Assembly: GCF_009696275.1 (NCBI RefSeq)
Contig: NZ_VUMI01000036.1
Span: 1-60,256 of the forward strand
Reading direction: 5' to 3'
Source of the DNA: Eisenbergiella porci
Lineage (GTDB): Bacteria > Bacillota > Clostridia > Lachnospirales > Lachnospiraceae
Length of the DNA stretch: 60,256 nucleotides
The notes under the pieces are model-generated. The model was given only the letters and a program-made list of their open reading frames with translations, searched no databases and was not told the origin of the DNA. Positions 44,280-52,817 of this stretch are shown here, piece by piece (the stretch's first letter is position 1; every line of letters begins with the position of its first letter). A program made the translations under genes and the position numbers.

Positions 44280-44476
44280 AATGCTATTATATTCACCTCA
44301 TGTAAAAAAAGCAAGTACTTTTATAAAAAAATTTGGTAACTGTTCAGTATCCCTCACAGCTCATACATTTTATTCAGCCCTGCTGCTGTTAAAGTTCTGC
44401 CCTATTTGGCCTTTATCCATCATTCCCATGTTTTCCGGTTTCTGTGTCCGCCAGCCTGTTTATGCATAAAGAATGA

Positions 44477-44497
44477 CCGCCCCAAGCACCAGGGCGG
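44477..44497 (-). terminator. Possible terminator of the XRE gene
   Basis: CCGCCC pairs with GGGCGG around a 9-base loop, followed on the minus strand by CATTCTTT. The T-run is weak. A frame of 29 codons rich in hydrophobic residues overlaps it, in frame after the XRE stop, without a start. Confidence 0.4.
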
Positions 44498-44549
44498 CCA
44501 TCTTCATGAAGGGTATAATCAACCAATAAATGGAAGAAAGCGTAAGACG

Positions 44550-44792
44550 CTATTCTTCACCCACCTCAATTTCCAGGAATTCGGGTGAATCGAAAAACTC
44601 TTTTAATGTAATACCAAGTCCTCCGCACAGCTTGCAGATTGTAAAAATCCCCGGGTTCTGGGTAGAACAATCAATGATGTGCATCAGTGTCGTCATCGGA
44701 ACTGCGGAACGGTAGGACAAAGTATAATAAGACATGTCCTTTGCCGAGCAAAGGGTCTTAATACGGTTTGCTAACTTCTCCTGCTCTGACAT
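44550..44792 (-). CDS. Small XRE-family helix-turn-helix regulator
   Basis: An 80-residue protein that is almost only a Cro/CI-type HTH: LANRIKTLCSAKDMSYYTLSYR, then STQNPGIFTICKLCGGLGITLKEFF. AGGAGG lies 6 bases before the ATG at 44792. The acidic tail is short. Stand-alone XRE proteins of this size are common in Firmicutes. It lies between the cad operon and a formamidase-family gene and has no obvious target. Confidence 0.8.
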   Translation of the reverse strand: MSEQEKLANRIKTLCSAKDMSYYTLSYRSAVPMTTLMHIIDCSTQNPGIFTICKLCGGLGITLKEFFDSPEFLEIEVGEE

Positions 44793-44950
44793 ATCCGGCC
44801 TCCTCAGCTTATAAATACATTTTATCCCATTTTTTAACAAAATTGCTTCCATATACGGTAGTAAAATGGTAAATTTTTGTTAAAACATGTATTTATTCCC
44901 CAACAAAGCCGAACCATTACTACATTTTTATAGTTTCCTTATTCCGCCCT

Positions 44951-45838
44951 TCATTCATACCGTTCCAATATATTCCTGGGGAATTCCACGCGCGCCGTCA
45001 TCAGCGGATCTACGATTTGACATACAGACATATGCGAAACCAGCGACATCAGCATCTCGGATTTCACTTCCTCCAGGCCGGTCACCCTTCTCACAAATTC
45101 TTCCATCAGCCTGGCGGCTGTCTTTCCCGCCTCAAACACGGTAGCCGCCGACCGAATGGTAATTACAGCATCCCGGGTTATCAAAAACGGCGTGGGGATG
45201 GGAATTTCCTTTAATACACTTACCCTTACGGTAACCGTTCCCGCAATTTCCAGCCCGCAGCCAAAAACCTCTCCGTCTCCCATCAGGGCATGGAGATCTC
45301 CCATGGAAAGCAATGCTCCCGGAACCGCAACAGGCAGATAAAGGACCGTTCCTGCCCCGATTTTTCTACAGTCCATGTTGCCGCCGTGGACTCCGGGAAC
45401 AGATGTGGCTATCCCTTCTCCCACAGGCGCCGTTCCGATGACTCCTATCATGGGACAGCAGTCAAGCAGCAGCATATCATCAAAGCGTATCTTATCTCCC
45501 TCGATTTCATACATTACCGCCTTTGCTTCCGGCAGTCTGCCTGCAAAAATACCCCATGAAAAGGAAGCGCACATAACGCCCCGGGAATGCAGGCTGATAT
45601 CCAGGATTTCTACTTTCAGCACATCCCCCGCATCCGCGCCGTTAATATACAAGGGTCCGGTTGCTGGATTTACCAGGACATCTTCCCTGTCTCCCAGAGG
45701 ACGCTCTTCACTGGTTACACTGTCGTCATAGCAGTCCCTGGTTTCAAATATTACCGTTTCCCAACTTTCGCAAATGGCTGACGGAGGAATGTTTTTATCC
45801 AGTCTGTCATATACCTTATCCCTGCTGATTGTAAGCAT
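44951..45838 (-). CDS. Acetamidase/formamidase family amidohydrolase
   Basis: A 295-residue cytoplasmic enzyme of the FmdA/AmdA family, which splits short amides into acid and ammonia. Family stretches are NPATGPLYINGADAGDVLKV, MIGVIGTAP, VPGVHGGNMDCRKI (metal-site region) and LSMGDLHALMGDGEVFGCG. AAGGAG precedes the ATG. It follows the small hypothetical gene by 12 bases in one operon. Some relatives act on other cyclic or short amides, so the substrate is open. Confidence 0.88.
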   Translation of the reverse strand: MLTISRDKVYDRLDKNIPPSAICESWETVIFETRDCYDDSVTSEERPLGDREDVLVNPATGPLYINGADAGDVLKVEILDISLHSRGVMCASFSWGIFAGRLPEAKAVMYEIEGDKIRFDDMLLLDCCPMIGVIGTAPVGEGIATSVPGVHGGNMDCRKIGAGTVLYLPVAVPGALLSMGDLHALMGDGEVFGCGLEIAGTVTVRVSVLKEIPIPTPFLITRDAVITIRSAATVFEAGKTAARLMEEFVRRVTGLEEVKSEMLMSLVSHMSVCQIVDPLMTARVEFPRNILERYE

Positions 45839-45850
45839 CTTCGGCTCCTT

Positions 45851-46288
45851 TCATAGTTCGGACGCAATCTTTGCATCGTCCGGACCGGTCATTTTCGCAT
45901 CGGCGGCATCCGCTGGTGTTTCGGCCGCCCGTTCCGCTTCTTCATCCCCGACCAGCCCCAGCCCCTTCAGAATTCCCCAGATATAGGGAGCGCCGAACAT
46001 ACTGAGCTTCTTCGGCCCGCGGATCGGCTCACTTGCCGCCCGCGCCTCCAGAATCTTTTTATAAGCCCGAAGCACGGTTGCCTCGGTAATGGATTTTTCC
46101 TTCCGGTCGCAGAAAAGCTCACGTCCTTTAATCCGGTAGGTAAAGGGAAGCTTTTTGCTCGTATAAAAGGTGGTTCCCTCATAGAGGCTTACCGCATGCC
46201 ACAGACGGCCGCCCAGCAATGCTTCTTCGCCGCATTCCTTTACTGCCTGTACGGCTTTTTCACGTTCCCTGACAAAATTTTCGTCCAT
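45851..46288 (-). CDS. Conserved-looking hypothetical protein
   Basis: A 145-residue soluble protein that I do not recognise. A helical start is followed by FTYRIKGRELFCDRKEKS and TEATVLRAYKKILEA, a basic patch (RGPKKLSMFGAPYIWGILK) and an acidic alanine-rich tail. It has no signal peptide or membrane segment. A ribosome site AGGA lies before the ATG. It overlaps nothing and sits between the barstar-esterase gene and the amidase gene on one strand, so it may be co-transcribed with the amidase. Confidence 0.65.
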   Translation of the reverse strand: MDENFVREREKAVQAVKECGEEALLGGRLWHAVSLYEGTTFYTSKKLPFTYRIKGRELFCDRKEKSITEATVLRAYKKILEARAASEPIRGPKKLSMFGAPYIWGILKGLGLVGDEEAERAAETPADAADAKMTGPDDAKIASEL

Positions 46289-46315
46289 ACTTTATCCTGT
46301 GTCTTTCCTGCTTTT

Positions 46316-47773
46316 CTATTTATCAGCATCTTCCCGGAAAAGCTGTGGGAGAAAATCATAGATACACTGTCTCCAGACATTCCAGTCATGCCCGCCTCTG
46401 TACTCCCTGCGCACACAGGGAATCCCGTTTTCTTCACAGAAAGCATCGTCCTCTGTAAAAAAATCCCAGAACTCATCCTGCCTTCCCATAGCCCGGAAAA
46501 ACAGATGCTGCTTCTCCTGGAATTCCTTTTCTTTCATAATTTCCAGATAGCTGTTATCCAGGTTTTCTCCGATAAAATTGTGCATAAAACCACTGAACAG
46601 CCCCTCCCAGCCAAAAAGCTGCGAATAACGGCAGACCGTCATGCTTGTCTGCATGGATCCCATGGAAAGCCCGGCCATCGCCCGGTGATCCCTGTCCTTT
46701 TTCACCCGGTATTTCTTCTCAATGAAGGGAATGATATCCTGCACAAGCTCCTCCGGAAAAAGGCTGTGCCGGAGCACTGCCTCCCCATCCCCGTCTTCCT
46801 CCATGACCATACCGTTTGCCATAACGATAAGCATGGGCACGGCCTTTCCTTCCGCCAGCAGGTTATCCATGATATGATTCACCTTTCCCTGCCATATCCA
46901 GCCCCGTTCATTCTCCCCGAAGCCGTGCTGCAGGTAGAGTACCGGATATTCCAGCGTCCCCTCCTCATATCCCGGCGGCACATAGCAGATGCAGCTTTCC
47001 GTCCTTCCGGTAACAGCAGAGGGATAATACTCATGCCTGATATCCCCGTGCGGCACATCGTGCATCTGTAAAAATTCCGGCACCGGCCCGACCTCAATAT
47101 AGTTCACCGGCCGTGAAAAGCCATAGCCAATGGGAAGGAACGGGCTGATTGCCAGACAGTTGTCCACGTAGAGATGCACATAATAAAATCCCGGCTCCAG
47201 AGGCAGATCCACCGTCCACACATCCTTTTCCGTCTCCAGGAACGGATACATGATATCGCCAATCTGCAGCTGGACATTCATCGCATTGGGAAAACGGAGC
47301 CTGACATAAGGCATGCCTTCTGCACGGTACAAAAGGCCTTCCCTGGAATTATGGGGAACCGGCTTACCATCCGGCGCCGTCATTACAGGCCGGCTGTACG
47401 CGCAGGATTGCTCCACTACCGCAGGATTATCCAGCCATTCCTTATCAGCATCGATTTGTCCGCGCACTTCTATGGTTAAATCCTCTGTAACAGCCTCCGC
47501 GGCCCTGAGCGTTTTCAAAACGCCGTCCAGATAGCTTCCCAGCCTTCTACGGCTCTTTGACAGCCCTTCTACTATAATATGTATTTTCCCGGAAGCTTCC
47601 GTAAGCACTGCGTAAATGTTGTCAAGATTTTCTCCCCTGGATTCCGGCAGATTCAGCTTTTCCTGCAGATATCTGTACAGTTCCTCCCTGGATCGGATCC
47701 CTGCAAAATTCAAATTTATCATACCCTTTTCCCTGTCCCTCATATTTTCATTCGTGCCTTCTTTATCCTTCAT
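46316..47773 (-). CDS. Fusion of barstar-like domain and CE1-type esterase
   Basis: A 485-residue protein with three parts. Residues about 18-105 look like a whole barstar (RNase inhibitor) domain: FAGIRSREELYRYLQEKLN, then LPESRGENLDNIYAVLTE. An E-set or CBM48-like beta-domain spans about 145-235. The last 230 residues are an alpha/beta-hydrolase of the esterase D/CE1 type. Its likely triad is Ser near 370 (AGLSMGSMQ), Asp near 433 and His near 462 (GGHDWNVW). No signal peptide is seen. GGGAGG lies 10 bases before the ATG; an internal ATG right before the barstar part is also possible. No barnase-like gene is nearby. Function of the fusion is unknown. Confidence 0.8.
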   Translation of the reverse strand: MKDKEGTNENMRDREKGMINLNFAGIRSREELYRYLQEKLNLPESRGENLDNIYAVLTEASGKIHIIVEGLSKSRRRLGSYLDGVLKTLRAAEAVTEDLTIEVRGQIDADKEWLDNPAVVEQSCAYSRPVMTAPDGKPVPHNSREGLLYRAEGMPYVRLRFPNAMNVQLQIGDIMYPFLETEKDVWTVDLPLEPGFYYVHLYVDNCLAISPFLPIGYGFSRPVNYIEVGPVPEFLQMHDVPHGDIRHEYYPSAVTGRTESCICYVPPGYEEGTLEYPVLYLQHGFGENERGWIWQGKVNHIMDNLLAEGKAVPMLIVMANGMVMEEDGDGEAVLRHSLFPEELVQDIIPFIEKKYRVKKDRDHRAMAGLSMGSMQTSMTVCRYSQLFGWEGLFSGFMHNFIGENLDNSYLEIMKEKEFQEKQHLFFRAMGRQDEFWDFFTEDDAFCEENGIPCVRREYRGGHDWNVWRQCIYDFLPQLFREDADK

Positions 47774-47819
47774 CTGCAGTTTTCCTCCCTTTAAAAGCAC
47801 CGCAGCGTTTCAATCCGGC

Positions 47820-48446
47820 TCAGTCCCCGGAAATCGCCCTGCGAAGCTTTGCCTTAATCCTCTGAAGCGCATTGTCCGTACTTTTTCCATCCTTGCCCAG
47901 TACCCGGGCAATCTGGTTATAGCTCATCCCCGTAATGTAAAGATCCAGCACCTGCTTTTCAAAGCCGCTTAATTCCTTCTCAATCGCCTGCTCCAGCCCT
48001 TCCACATTTTCCCGGTCGATAAAAAGCTCCTCCGGACTCATTTCCAGCGCTGCAGGAATGGCGTTCATCAGACTGTTTTCCTCATTGCCATCCCCATCCG
48101 GCCCGATGTTTTTGCTGTACAGGGAAATATAGGTGTTAAGAGGCATGTGTTTCTTCCGGGAAGAGGCCTGCACTGCCGTATACATCTGTCTGGATACGCA
48201 AAGATCCGCAAAGGTGCTGAAGCTGGCATCCCTGCCGCTGTCATAATCCCGGATAGCTTTGAAAAGCCCAATCATGCCTTCCTGGATTAAATCATCGCTG
48301 TCCCCGCCTAAAAGGTACATGGACTTGGCTTTTGCCTTCACCATGCCCTTATATTTTTCCATAATGTAATCCGTGATATCATTTTCACCGTCCCGGAGAA
48401 GCACGATTAGCTCCTCGTCGGTATATTCCCGGTAGGAATCTTTCAT
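47820..48446 (-). CDS. sigH: RNA polymerase sigma factor, sigma-H (SigH) type
   Basis: A 208-residue sigma-70-family factor of the sporulation and stationary-phase SigH group. Region 2 covers about 30-105 (DDLIQEGMIGLFKAIRDYD, then FSTFADLCVSRQMYTAV), and region 4 covers about 150-205 (LSGFEKQVLDLYITGMSYNQIARVLG). Its ATG overlaps the stop of the SGNH gene (ATGA). In many Firmicutes sigH follows cysS-mrnC-rlmB, as it does here apart from the inserted SGNH gene. This supports the family call. Confidence 0.9.
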   Translation of the reverse strand: MKDSYREYTDEELIVLLRDGENDITDYIMEKYKGMVKAKAKSMYLLGGDSDDLIQEGMIGLFKAIRDYDSGRDASFSTFADLCVSRQMYTAVQASSRKKHMPLNTYISLYSKNIGPDGDGNEENSLMNAIPAALEMSPEELFIDRENVEGLEQAIEKELSGFEKQVLDLYITGMSYNQIARVLGKDGKSTDNALQRIKAKLRRAISGD

Positions 48447-50038
48447 TGGGAATCCGTTCCTTTCTTCTGCCTTAACTGCAGAATCCGTATCAAATCCGCC
48501 GCCACATGCTCTCCCAGAATCTCATAGCCCTCCGCGTTGGGATGTACGCCGTCCGGCATGAAATGCAGGACATTGTCTTTATCATGTCCGTCCAGAATAT
48601 TGGAATTGTAAAGGTCAATCACTTCCATTCCATGTTCGTCCGCCAGCTCCTTGATGACATCCGCGAATTTATCCTGGGGAATCAGGTAGGGGTGTTGGAT
48701 TTTCAGGTAATCCTGAAGGCTGTTGGGAAGAGGTGTCATGAAAATCACCTCCGCATTGGGATAGTCCGTCTTCAGCCCATCCATCAGTTCATCCAGGTCC
48801 CCCCAGAAGGTTCTCCTTTTACGCTCCGCGGAATTTCCGAATTCCACCAGGCTTGCACAGAACTCGTCATTTGTGCCGCCCATTACAAGAATGATATCGC
48901 TGTCCTCAGGGATTTTCTGATAGCGGTCTACAAAGGCGTCCGCCCAGTATCTCCCGATAGAAGAGCCTCCTATTCCCAGATTATATACTTTTCTGGCATC
49001 CAGCGTTTCCTGCAGGATATGAGGATAGGCAAGCTCCTGATAATTATCCAGATTATCCAGGTTTACGGCCTGGGTAATGCTGTCGCCCAGACAGGTTATT
49101 TTGATATCCGAAAAATCAATGTTGTTTCCCGATATCGTCTGTTTATCCAATTCATTGGCGAGAAGCGTTTCCTTATGGGAGCTGCGGACCTCCTGCCGTT
49201 GGGCCAGGGTGTAGTGTTTCCTGTCAAAAGGATCCTCCAGCTTTGCCGTATTCCTTCCCATATGAGCTATAATATCACTGTCGGAAACAGAATTGCCGGA
49301 GGCACTGCTGCCTGAAACGGTGTTGCCTGACGTACTGCTGCCTGAAACTGTGCTGTCGGAGGAACTGCCTCCCGATTCTTCTTTGCCGGATTCACTTCCG
49401 GAGGAGTTTTCCTTTTTTGAATCCTTATTTCCACCTGTGCTGTTTTGGGAAATGCTGTTTGCAGATATACTGTTGCCGGAAGTGCTGCCGGACAGGGAAT
49501 TTCCTGAAATGTCATTTTCTGAAATACTACTGCCGGATACGCTTCCTCCGCATGGGCGGAGTAACTGCCTTGCGGGAATTCTGTTTCCTGAAATCTGATT
49601 CTCACCGCCGTCACTGCCGGGGCCGCCGTTGCCGGATATCTGGTTTCCGCTTACAGACGCCACACTGTTATTTCCTGATACCTGATTTTCACCGGCGGAT
49701 TCCCCGTTGTCATTTCCGGATACCTGGCCTGCATCTCCGGATTCTGCTCTGCCATTTCCGGATACGAGACTTTCATCTCCGCCTTCTCCGCCATCATTTC
49801 CGGACACCTGGCCTGTGTCTTCGGCTTCCTCCCCGCCGCGGTCCATCGCCTGTCCTGCATCCGCTGTTCCATTTTCTGTTTTATCCACGGTTCCCACGCT
49901 CTGCAGCCCGCTGCTGTCCGCCTGCATGACCGGAGCGTCGGCCGCCCCGGACTGCCTGCTGCATGCCGCTGTAAAGGAAATCAGGAATACAGCCAGAAGA
50001 CCGCATCCCGTAACCGCCAGAAAATTCAAATTTTTCAT
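48443..50038 (-). CDS. Lipoprotein SGNH/GDSL hydrolase with long SGN-repeat linker
   Basis: A 531-residue cell-surface enzyme. The signal ends in FTAAC, a lipobox with the lipid-bearing Cys near residue 26. Residues about 80-255 are low-complexity, rich in Ser, Gly and Asn, with about eleven SGN units (VSGND, ISGNS, TSGNT and so on). The last 215 residues are an SGNH hydrolase: block I CLGDSIT (Ser near 320), block III GGTND, and block V DGVHPN (Asp near 496, His near 499). It may remove acyl groups from cell-wall or dietary polysaccharide. It is translationally coupled to sigH. The linker probably spans the wall. Confidence 0.85.
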   Translation of the reverse strand: MKNLNFLAVTGCGLLAVFLISFTAACSRQSGAADAPVMQADSSGLQSVGTVDKTENGTADAGQAMDRGGEEAEDTGQVSGNDGGEGGDESLVSGNGRAESGDAGQVSGNDNGESAGENQVSGNNSVASVSGNQISGNGGPGSDGGENQISGNRIPARQLLRPCGGSVSGSSISENDISGNSLSGSTSGNSISANSISQNSTGGNKDSKKENSSGSESGKEESGGSSSDSTVSGSSTSGNTVSGSSASGNSVSDSDIIAHMGRNTAKLEDPFDRKHYTLAQRQEVRSSHKETLLANELDKQTISGNNIDFSDIKITCLGDSITQAVNLDNLDNYQELAYPHILQETLDARKVYNLGIGGSSIGRYWADAFVDRYQKIPEDSDIILVMGGTNDEFCASLVEFGNSAERKRRTFWGDLDELMDGLKTDYPNAEVIFMTPLPNSLQDYLKIQHPYLIPQDKFADVIKELADEHGMEVIDLYNSNILDGHDKDNVLHFMPDGVHPNAEGYEILGEHVAADLIRILQLRQKKGTDSQ

Positions 50039-50077
50039 TTTTTCTTAATGCTCCTGCAATGAAGGAATGTTGCCTCT

Positions 50078-50104
50078 GTAGCTGTGAAGGGTTCAGGCAG
50101 TTAC
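50078..50104. repeat. Hairpin downstream of rlmB, like that at 10371
   Basis: GTAGCTG and CAGTTAC form a stem around TGAAGGGTTCAGG. The hairpin at 10371-10407 has GTAACTG, TGAAGGAATCC and CAGTTAC. No T-run follows, so termination is doubtful. Confidence 0.5.
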
Positions 50105-50119
50105 CTTCCTTCTACCTTT

Positions 50120-50860
50120 TTATATAAGTCTCTGTCTGACAATCTCATAAGCCAGCACGCCTGCCGCCACTGAGGCATTCAGGGAGTCAATGTTTCCCTT
50201 CATGGGGATGGACGCGACAAAGTCACAGTTTTCCTTCACCAGCCTTCCCACTCCTTCGCCTTCGTTACCAATAACAAGGCCGATTGCGCCGGTCAGGTTC
50301 AAATCATACATTCTGGTTCCGTCCATGTCCGCACACACAAACCACATTCCTTTTTTCTTTAACTCGTCCATGGTTTTTACCAGATTGGTCACCTTGGCCA
50401 CCGGTGTGTAATTCAAGGCCCCGGCAGAGGTACGGGCCACGGTTGCGGTCAGGCCCACAGCCCTGTTTTTAGGAATAATGACACCGTGTGCGCCCGCCAG
50501 GTTGGCAGTACGGATGATCGCCCCCAGATTATGGGGATCTTCAATATTATCCAATAATATCAAAAAGGGCGGCTCCTGCCTTTCCTCAGCCAGCTTCAGC
50601 ATATCTTCTACCTGCGCGTATTCATAGGCAGCGGCATAGGCAATAACCCCCTGATGTTTTCCTGTTTCAGACATCTGATCCAGACGTTCCCTGGAAACAT
50701 ATTTAATGAGACAATCCGTCTTTTTCGCTTCTCTTTTGATGGTCATAATCGGACCGTCCTGACAGTTGTCCAGAATAAAAACTCTGTCAATGGTTTTTCC
50801 CGAACGGAAGGCTTCTATAACCGCATTCCGCCCTTCTATGGTCAGTTCTTCGTATCTCAT
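50120..50860 (-). CDS. rlmB: 23S rRNA (guanosine-2'-O-)-methyltransferase RlmB / TrmH family
   Basis: A 246-residue SPOUT methyltransferase. An N-terminal RNA-binding substrate domain (about 1-75) precedes the knotted SAM-binding domain with LLDNIEDPHNLGAIIRTAN, IGLVIGNEGEGVGRLV and PMKGNIDSLNASVAAGVL, the three motifs of the TrmH/RlmB class. AAGGAG precedes the ATG at 50860. It modifies a 23S rRNA guanosine (or possibly another RNA in this class). It belongs to the cysE-cysS-mrnC-rlmB operon. Confidence 0.92.
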   Translation of the reverse strand: MRYEELTIEGRNAVIEAFRSGKTIDRVFILDNCQDGPIMTIKREAKKTDCLIKYVSRERLDQMSETGKHQGVIAYAAAYEYAQVEDMLKLAEERQEPPFLILLDNIEDPHNLGAIIRTANLAGAHGVIIPKNRAVGLTATVARTSAGALNYTPVAKVTNLVKTMDELKKKGMWFVCADMDGTRMYDLNLTGAIGLVIGNEGEGVGRLVKENCDFVASIPMKGNIDSLNASVAAGVLAYEIVRQRLI

Positions 50861-50923
50861 AACAACTCCTTCAGTTTCGCTCCGGCAGGTCACACCGGAA
50901 CGGATTTTTCATACTCTTTTTAT

Positions 50924-51364
50924 TCAGAGAGCAAGATCAAGCTCCCTGAGTGAAATTTTCACCAGCTCCATCAGCCGTTCCATCCGGCCGTCCAGATAAA
51001 GGTAGCCGTAAAGCGCCTCCAGTGCGGTGGCCTTCCGGTAATCCCCTACGGAAGCATTCTTGGCCGTGGTATAGGACTTGGCATTCCGCCCCCGCCTGTA
51101 TACGGCAAGCTCCTCCTCCGTAAGATACTGCTGCAAAACAGTTCCCATCTCCGCCTGTGTCTGCGCCTTGACCAGATGGCTTTTTTCCTTATGCAGCCTG
51201 TTGGGGGACGCATTATGCCGCTCCACCACCACAGTCCTGATAATGAGATCGTAAATACAATCCCCCACGAAGGCAAGAGTCAGGGGGGAGTAGGTCCGAA
51301 GATCTACTTCCCCCAGGTTGAATTCTTTTTTAATCTGCGTAAGCAGGCTTAAGCTCTCTTCCAT
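50924..51364 (-). CDS. mrnC: Mini-ribonuclease III
   Basis: A 146-residue RNase III catalytic domain without the double-stranded RNA-binding domain, which matures 23S rRNA. The catalytic signature is LTLAFVGDCIYDLIIRT near residue 27, with the second acidic site in YRKATALEALYGYLYLDG near 110. GAGGGAG precedes the ATG. Its start overlaps the end of cysS by 16 bases, the classical cysS-mrnC arrangement. Confidence 0.93.
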   Translation of the reverse strand: MEESLSLLTQIKKEFNLGEVDLRTYSPLTLAFVGDCIYDLIIRTVVVERHNASPNRLHKEKSHLVKAQTQAEMGTVLQQYLTEEELAVYRRGRNAKSYTTAKNASVGDYRKATALEALYGYLYLDGRMERLMELVKISLRELDLAL

Positions 51365-52758
51365 TTTACTCCCTCGCGGGTATCCTCCAGAATGATTCCC
51401 CTCTCAAGCAGCTCATCCCTGATTTCATCCGCTCTGGCAAAATTCTTTGCTTTCCTGGCTGCCTGACGCTCCGCGATCAGCGCTTCCACGTCCTCATCCA
51501 GCATTTCTTCCTTTTTCTCCACGATAAGCCCGCAGACATCGGCCAGCTCCTTGATTTCCTCCAGCAGCGCTTTTATATAAGCGGCGGAATTATCCGCGCC
51601 GGCATTGGTATTGGCAAATTTCACAAGCTCAAAAATAGCGGCAATGGCGTCCGCCGTATTAAAATCATCGTCCATAGCCTCGTCAAACTTCACTGCAAAT
51701 CCGGCAGCCTCCTTAAGAAGCTTCTTCTCCTCTTCCGTGGCTTCGCCCGCGCCCGCTTTTTCCAGAAGGAAATTCAGGTTGGCTGCAGCGGTACGGATTC
51801 TGTCCAGACCGTTCTTGGCCGCTTCCATCAGCTCGTCGCTGAAGTTCAGCGGGCTTCTGTAATGAGCGGAAAGCATGAAGAAACGGACCACCTGCGGATC
51901 ATATTTCGCCACAATATCACGCACGGTAAAAAAGTTTCCGGCAGATTTGCTCATTTTTTTATTATCAATATTTAAAAATGCGTTGTGCATCCAGTACCTG
52001 GCAAAGGTCTTGCCGTTTGCCGCCTCGGACTGGGCGATTTCGTTCTCATGATGAGGGAAAACCAAATCCTCCCCGCCTGCATGGATATCGATCTCTTCCC
52101 CCAGATATTTCTTGCTCATTACGGAGCATTCGATATGCCAGCCGGGACGGCCTTTGCACCAGGGAGACTCCCAGTAAGGCTCCCCATCTTTTTTCGGCTT
52201 CCAGAGTACGAAATCAAAGGGATCCTCCTTCTGAGCCTCGCCGGATACCAGCAGGGAACGCTTTCCGCCCTCCAAATCGTCCAGATTCTTATGGGAAAGC
52301 TTACCATATTCCTTAAAACTTCTGACACGGAAATATACCGTGCCGTCCTCCGCCGCATAGGCATGCCCTTTGTCAATCAGCTCCTGTATCATATCCAGCA
52401 TGCCGCAGATTTCCTGGGTTGCCTGGGGATGGGTGGTGGCAGGCTTCACATTAAGGGATTCCATATCCTTTTTGCATTCCGCAATATAACGCTCGGAAAT
52501 CACCGTGGAATCCACGCCCTCTTCAATCGCCTTCTTTATGATTTTATCATCCACATCAGTGAAGTTGCTCACATAATTTACTTTATAGCCCTTATGCTCA
52601 AAATAACGGCGCACCGTATCAAATACAATCATCGGACGGGCATTGCCGATATGGATCAGATTATATACAGTGGGGCCGCAGACATACATTTTAACCTCAC
52701 CGGGGGTAATCGGCACAAATTCTTCTTTTCTCTTTGTCAGGGTGTTGTAAATTTTCAT
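51349..52758 (-). CDS. cysS: Cysteinyl-tRNA synthetase
   Basis: A 469-residue class I synthetase that charges tRNA-Cys. The HIGH motif is seen as [15 protein letters not shown] near residue 35, and [10 protein letters not shown] near 269. Zinc ligands are in MYVCGPTVY, the [10 protein letters not shown] region and [13 protein letters not shown]. The C-terminal anticodon-binding part ends [12 protein letters not shown]. It lies 59 bases after cysE under the same cysteine T-box, so its expression rises when tRNA-Cys is uncharged. Confidence 0.95.
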   Translation of the reverse strand: MKIYNTLTKRKEEFVPITPGEVKMYVCGPTVYNLIHIGNARPMIVFDTVRRYFEHKGYKVNYVSNFTDVDDKIIKKAIEEGVDSTVISERYIAECKKDMESLNVKPATTHPQATQEICGMLDMIQELIDKGHAYAAEDGTVYFRVRSFKEYGKLSHKNLDDLEGGKRSLLVSGEAQKEDPFDFVLWKPKKDGEPYWESPWCKGRPGWHIECSVMSKKYLGEEIDIHAGGEDLVFPHHENEIAQSEAANGKTFARYWMHNAFLNIDNKKMSKSAGNFFTVRDIVAKYDPQVVRFFMLSAHYRSPLNFSDELMEAAKNGLDRIRTAAANLNFLLEKAGAGEATEEEKKLLKEAAGFAVKFDEAMDDDFNTADAIAAIFELVKFANTNAGADNSAAYIKALLEEIKELADVCGLIVEKKEEMLDEDVEALIAERQAARKAKNFARADEIRDELLERGIILEDTREGVKWKRA

Positions 52759-52817
52759 CTTGACTGGTTCTCCTTTTTCATATTCTCAAATAATTTTATC
52801 GTAACTGTTCAGGACGC

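Noticed and set aside
44335-44348. GTAACTGTTCAG strings here and at 52800 as ends of the 137-bp element
   Set aside because: They differ from the element end GTAACAGTTCAG and no further element sequence follows.
44462-44549. A 29-codon hydrophobic frame after the XRE stop (IYWLIIPFMKMAALVLGAV)
   Set aside because: In frame behind a stop, without a start codon or ribosome site, and overlapping a terminator-like hairpin. It may be chance or a remnant.
48443-48446. Frame overlap of SGNH and sigH as a sequencing error
   Set aside because: An ATGA stop-start overlap is a normal coupling arrangement, and both proteins are complete.
49267-49929. Possible CRISPR or tandem array in the SGNH gene
   Set aside because: The repetition is protein-level SGN repeats with variable spacing in a coding frame; there are no constant direct repeats with unique spacers.
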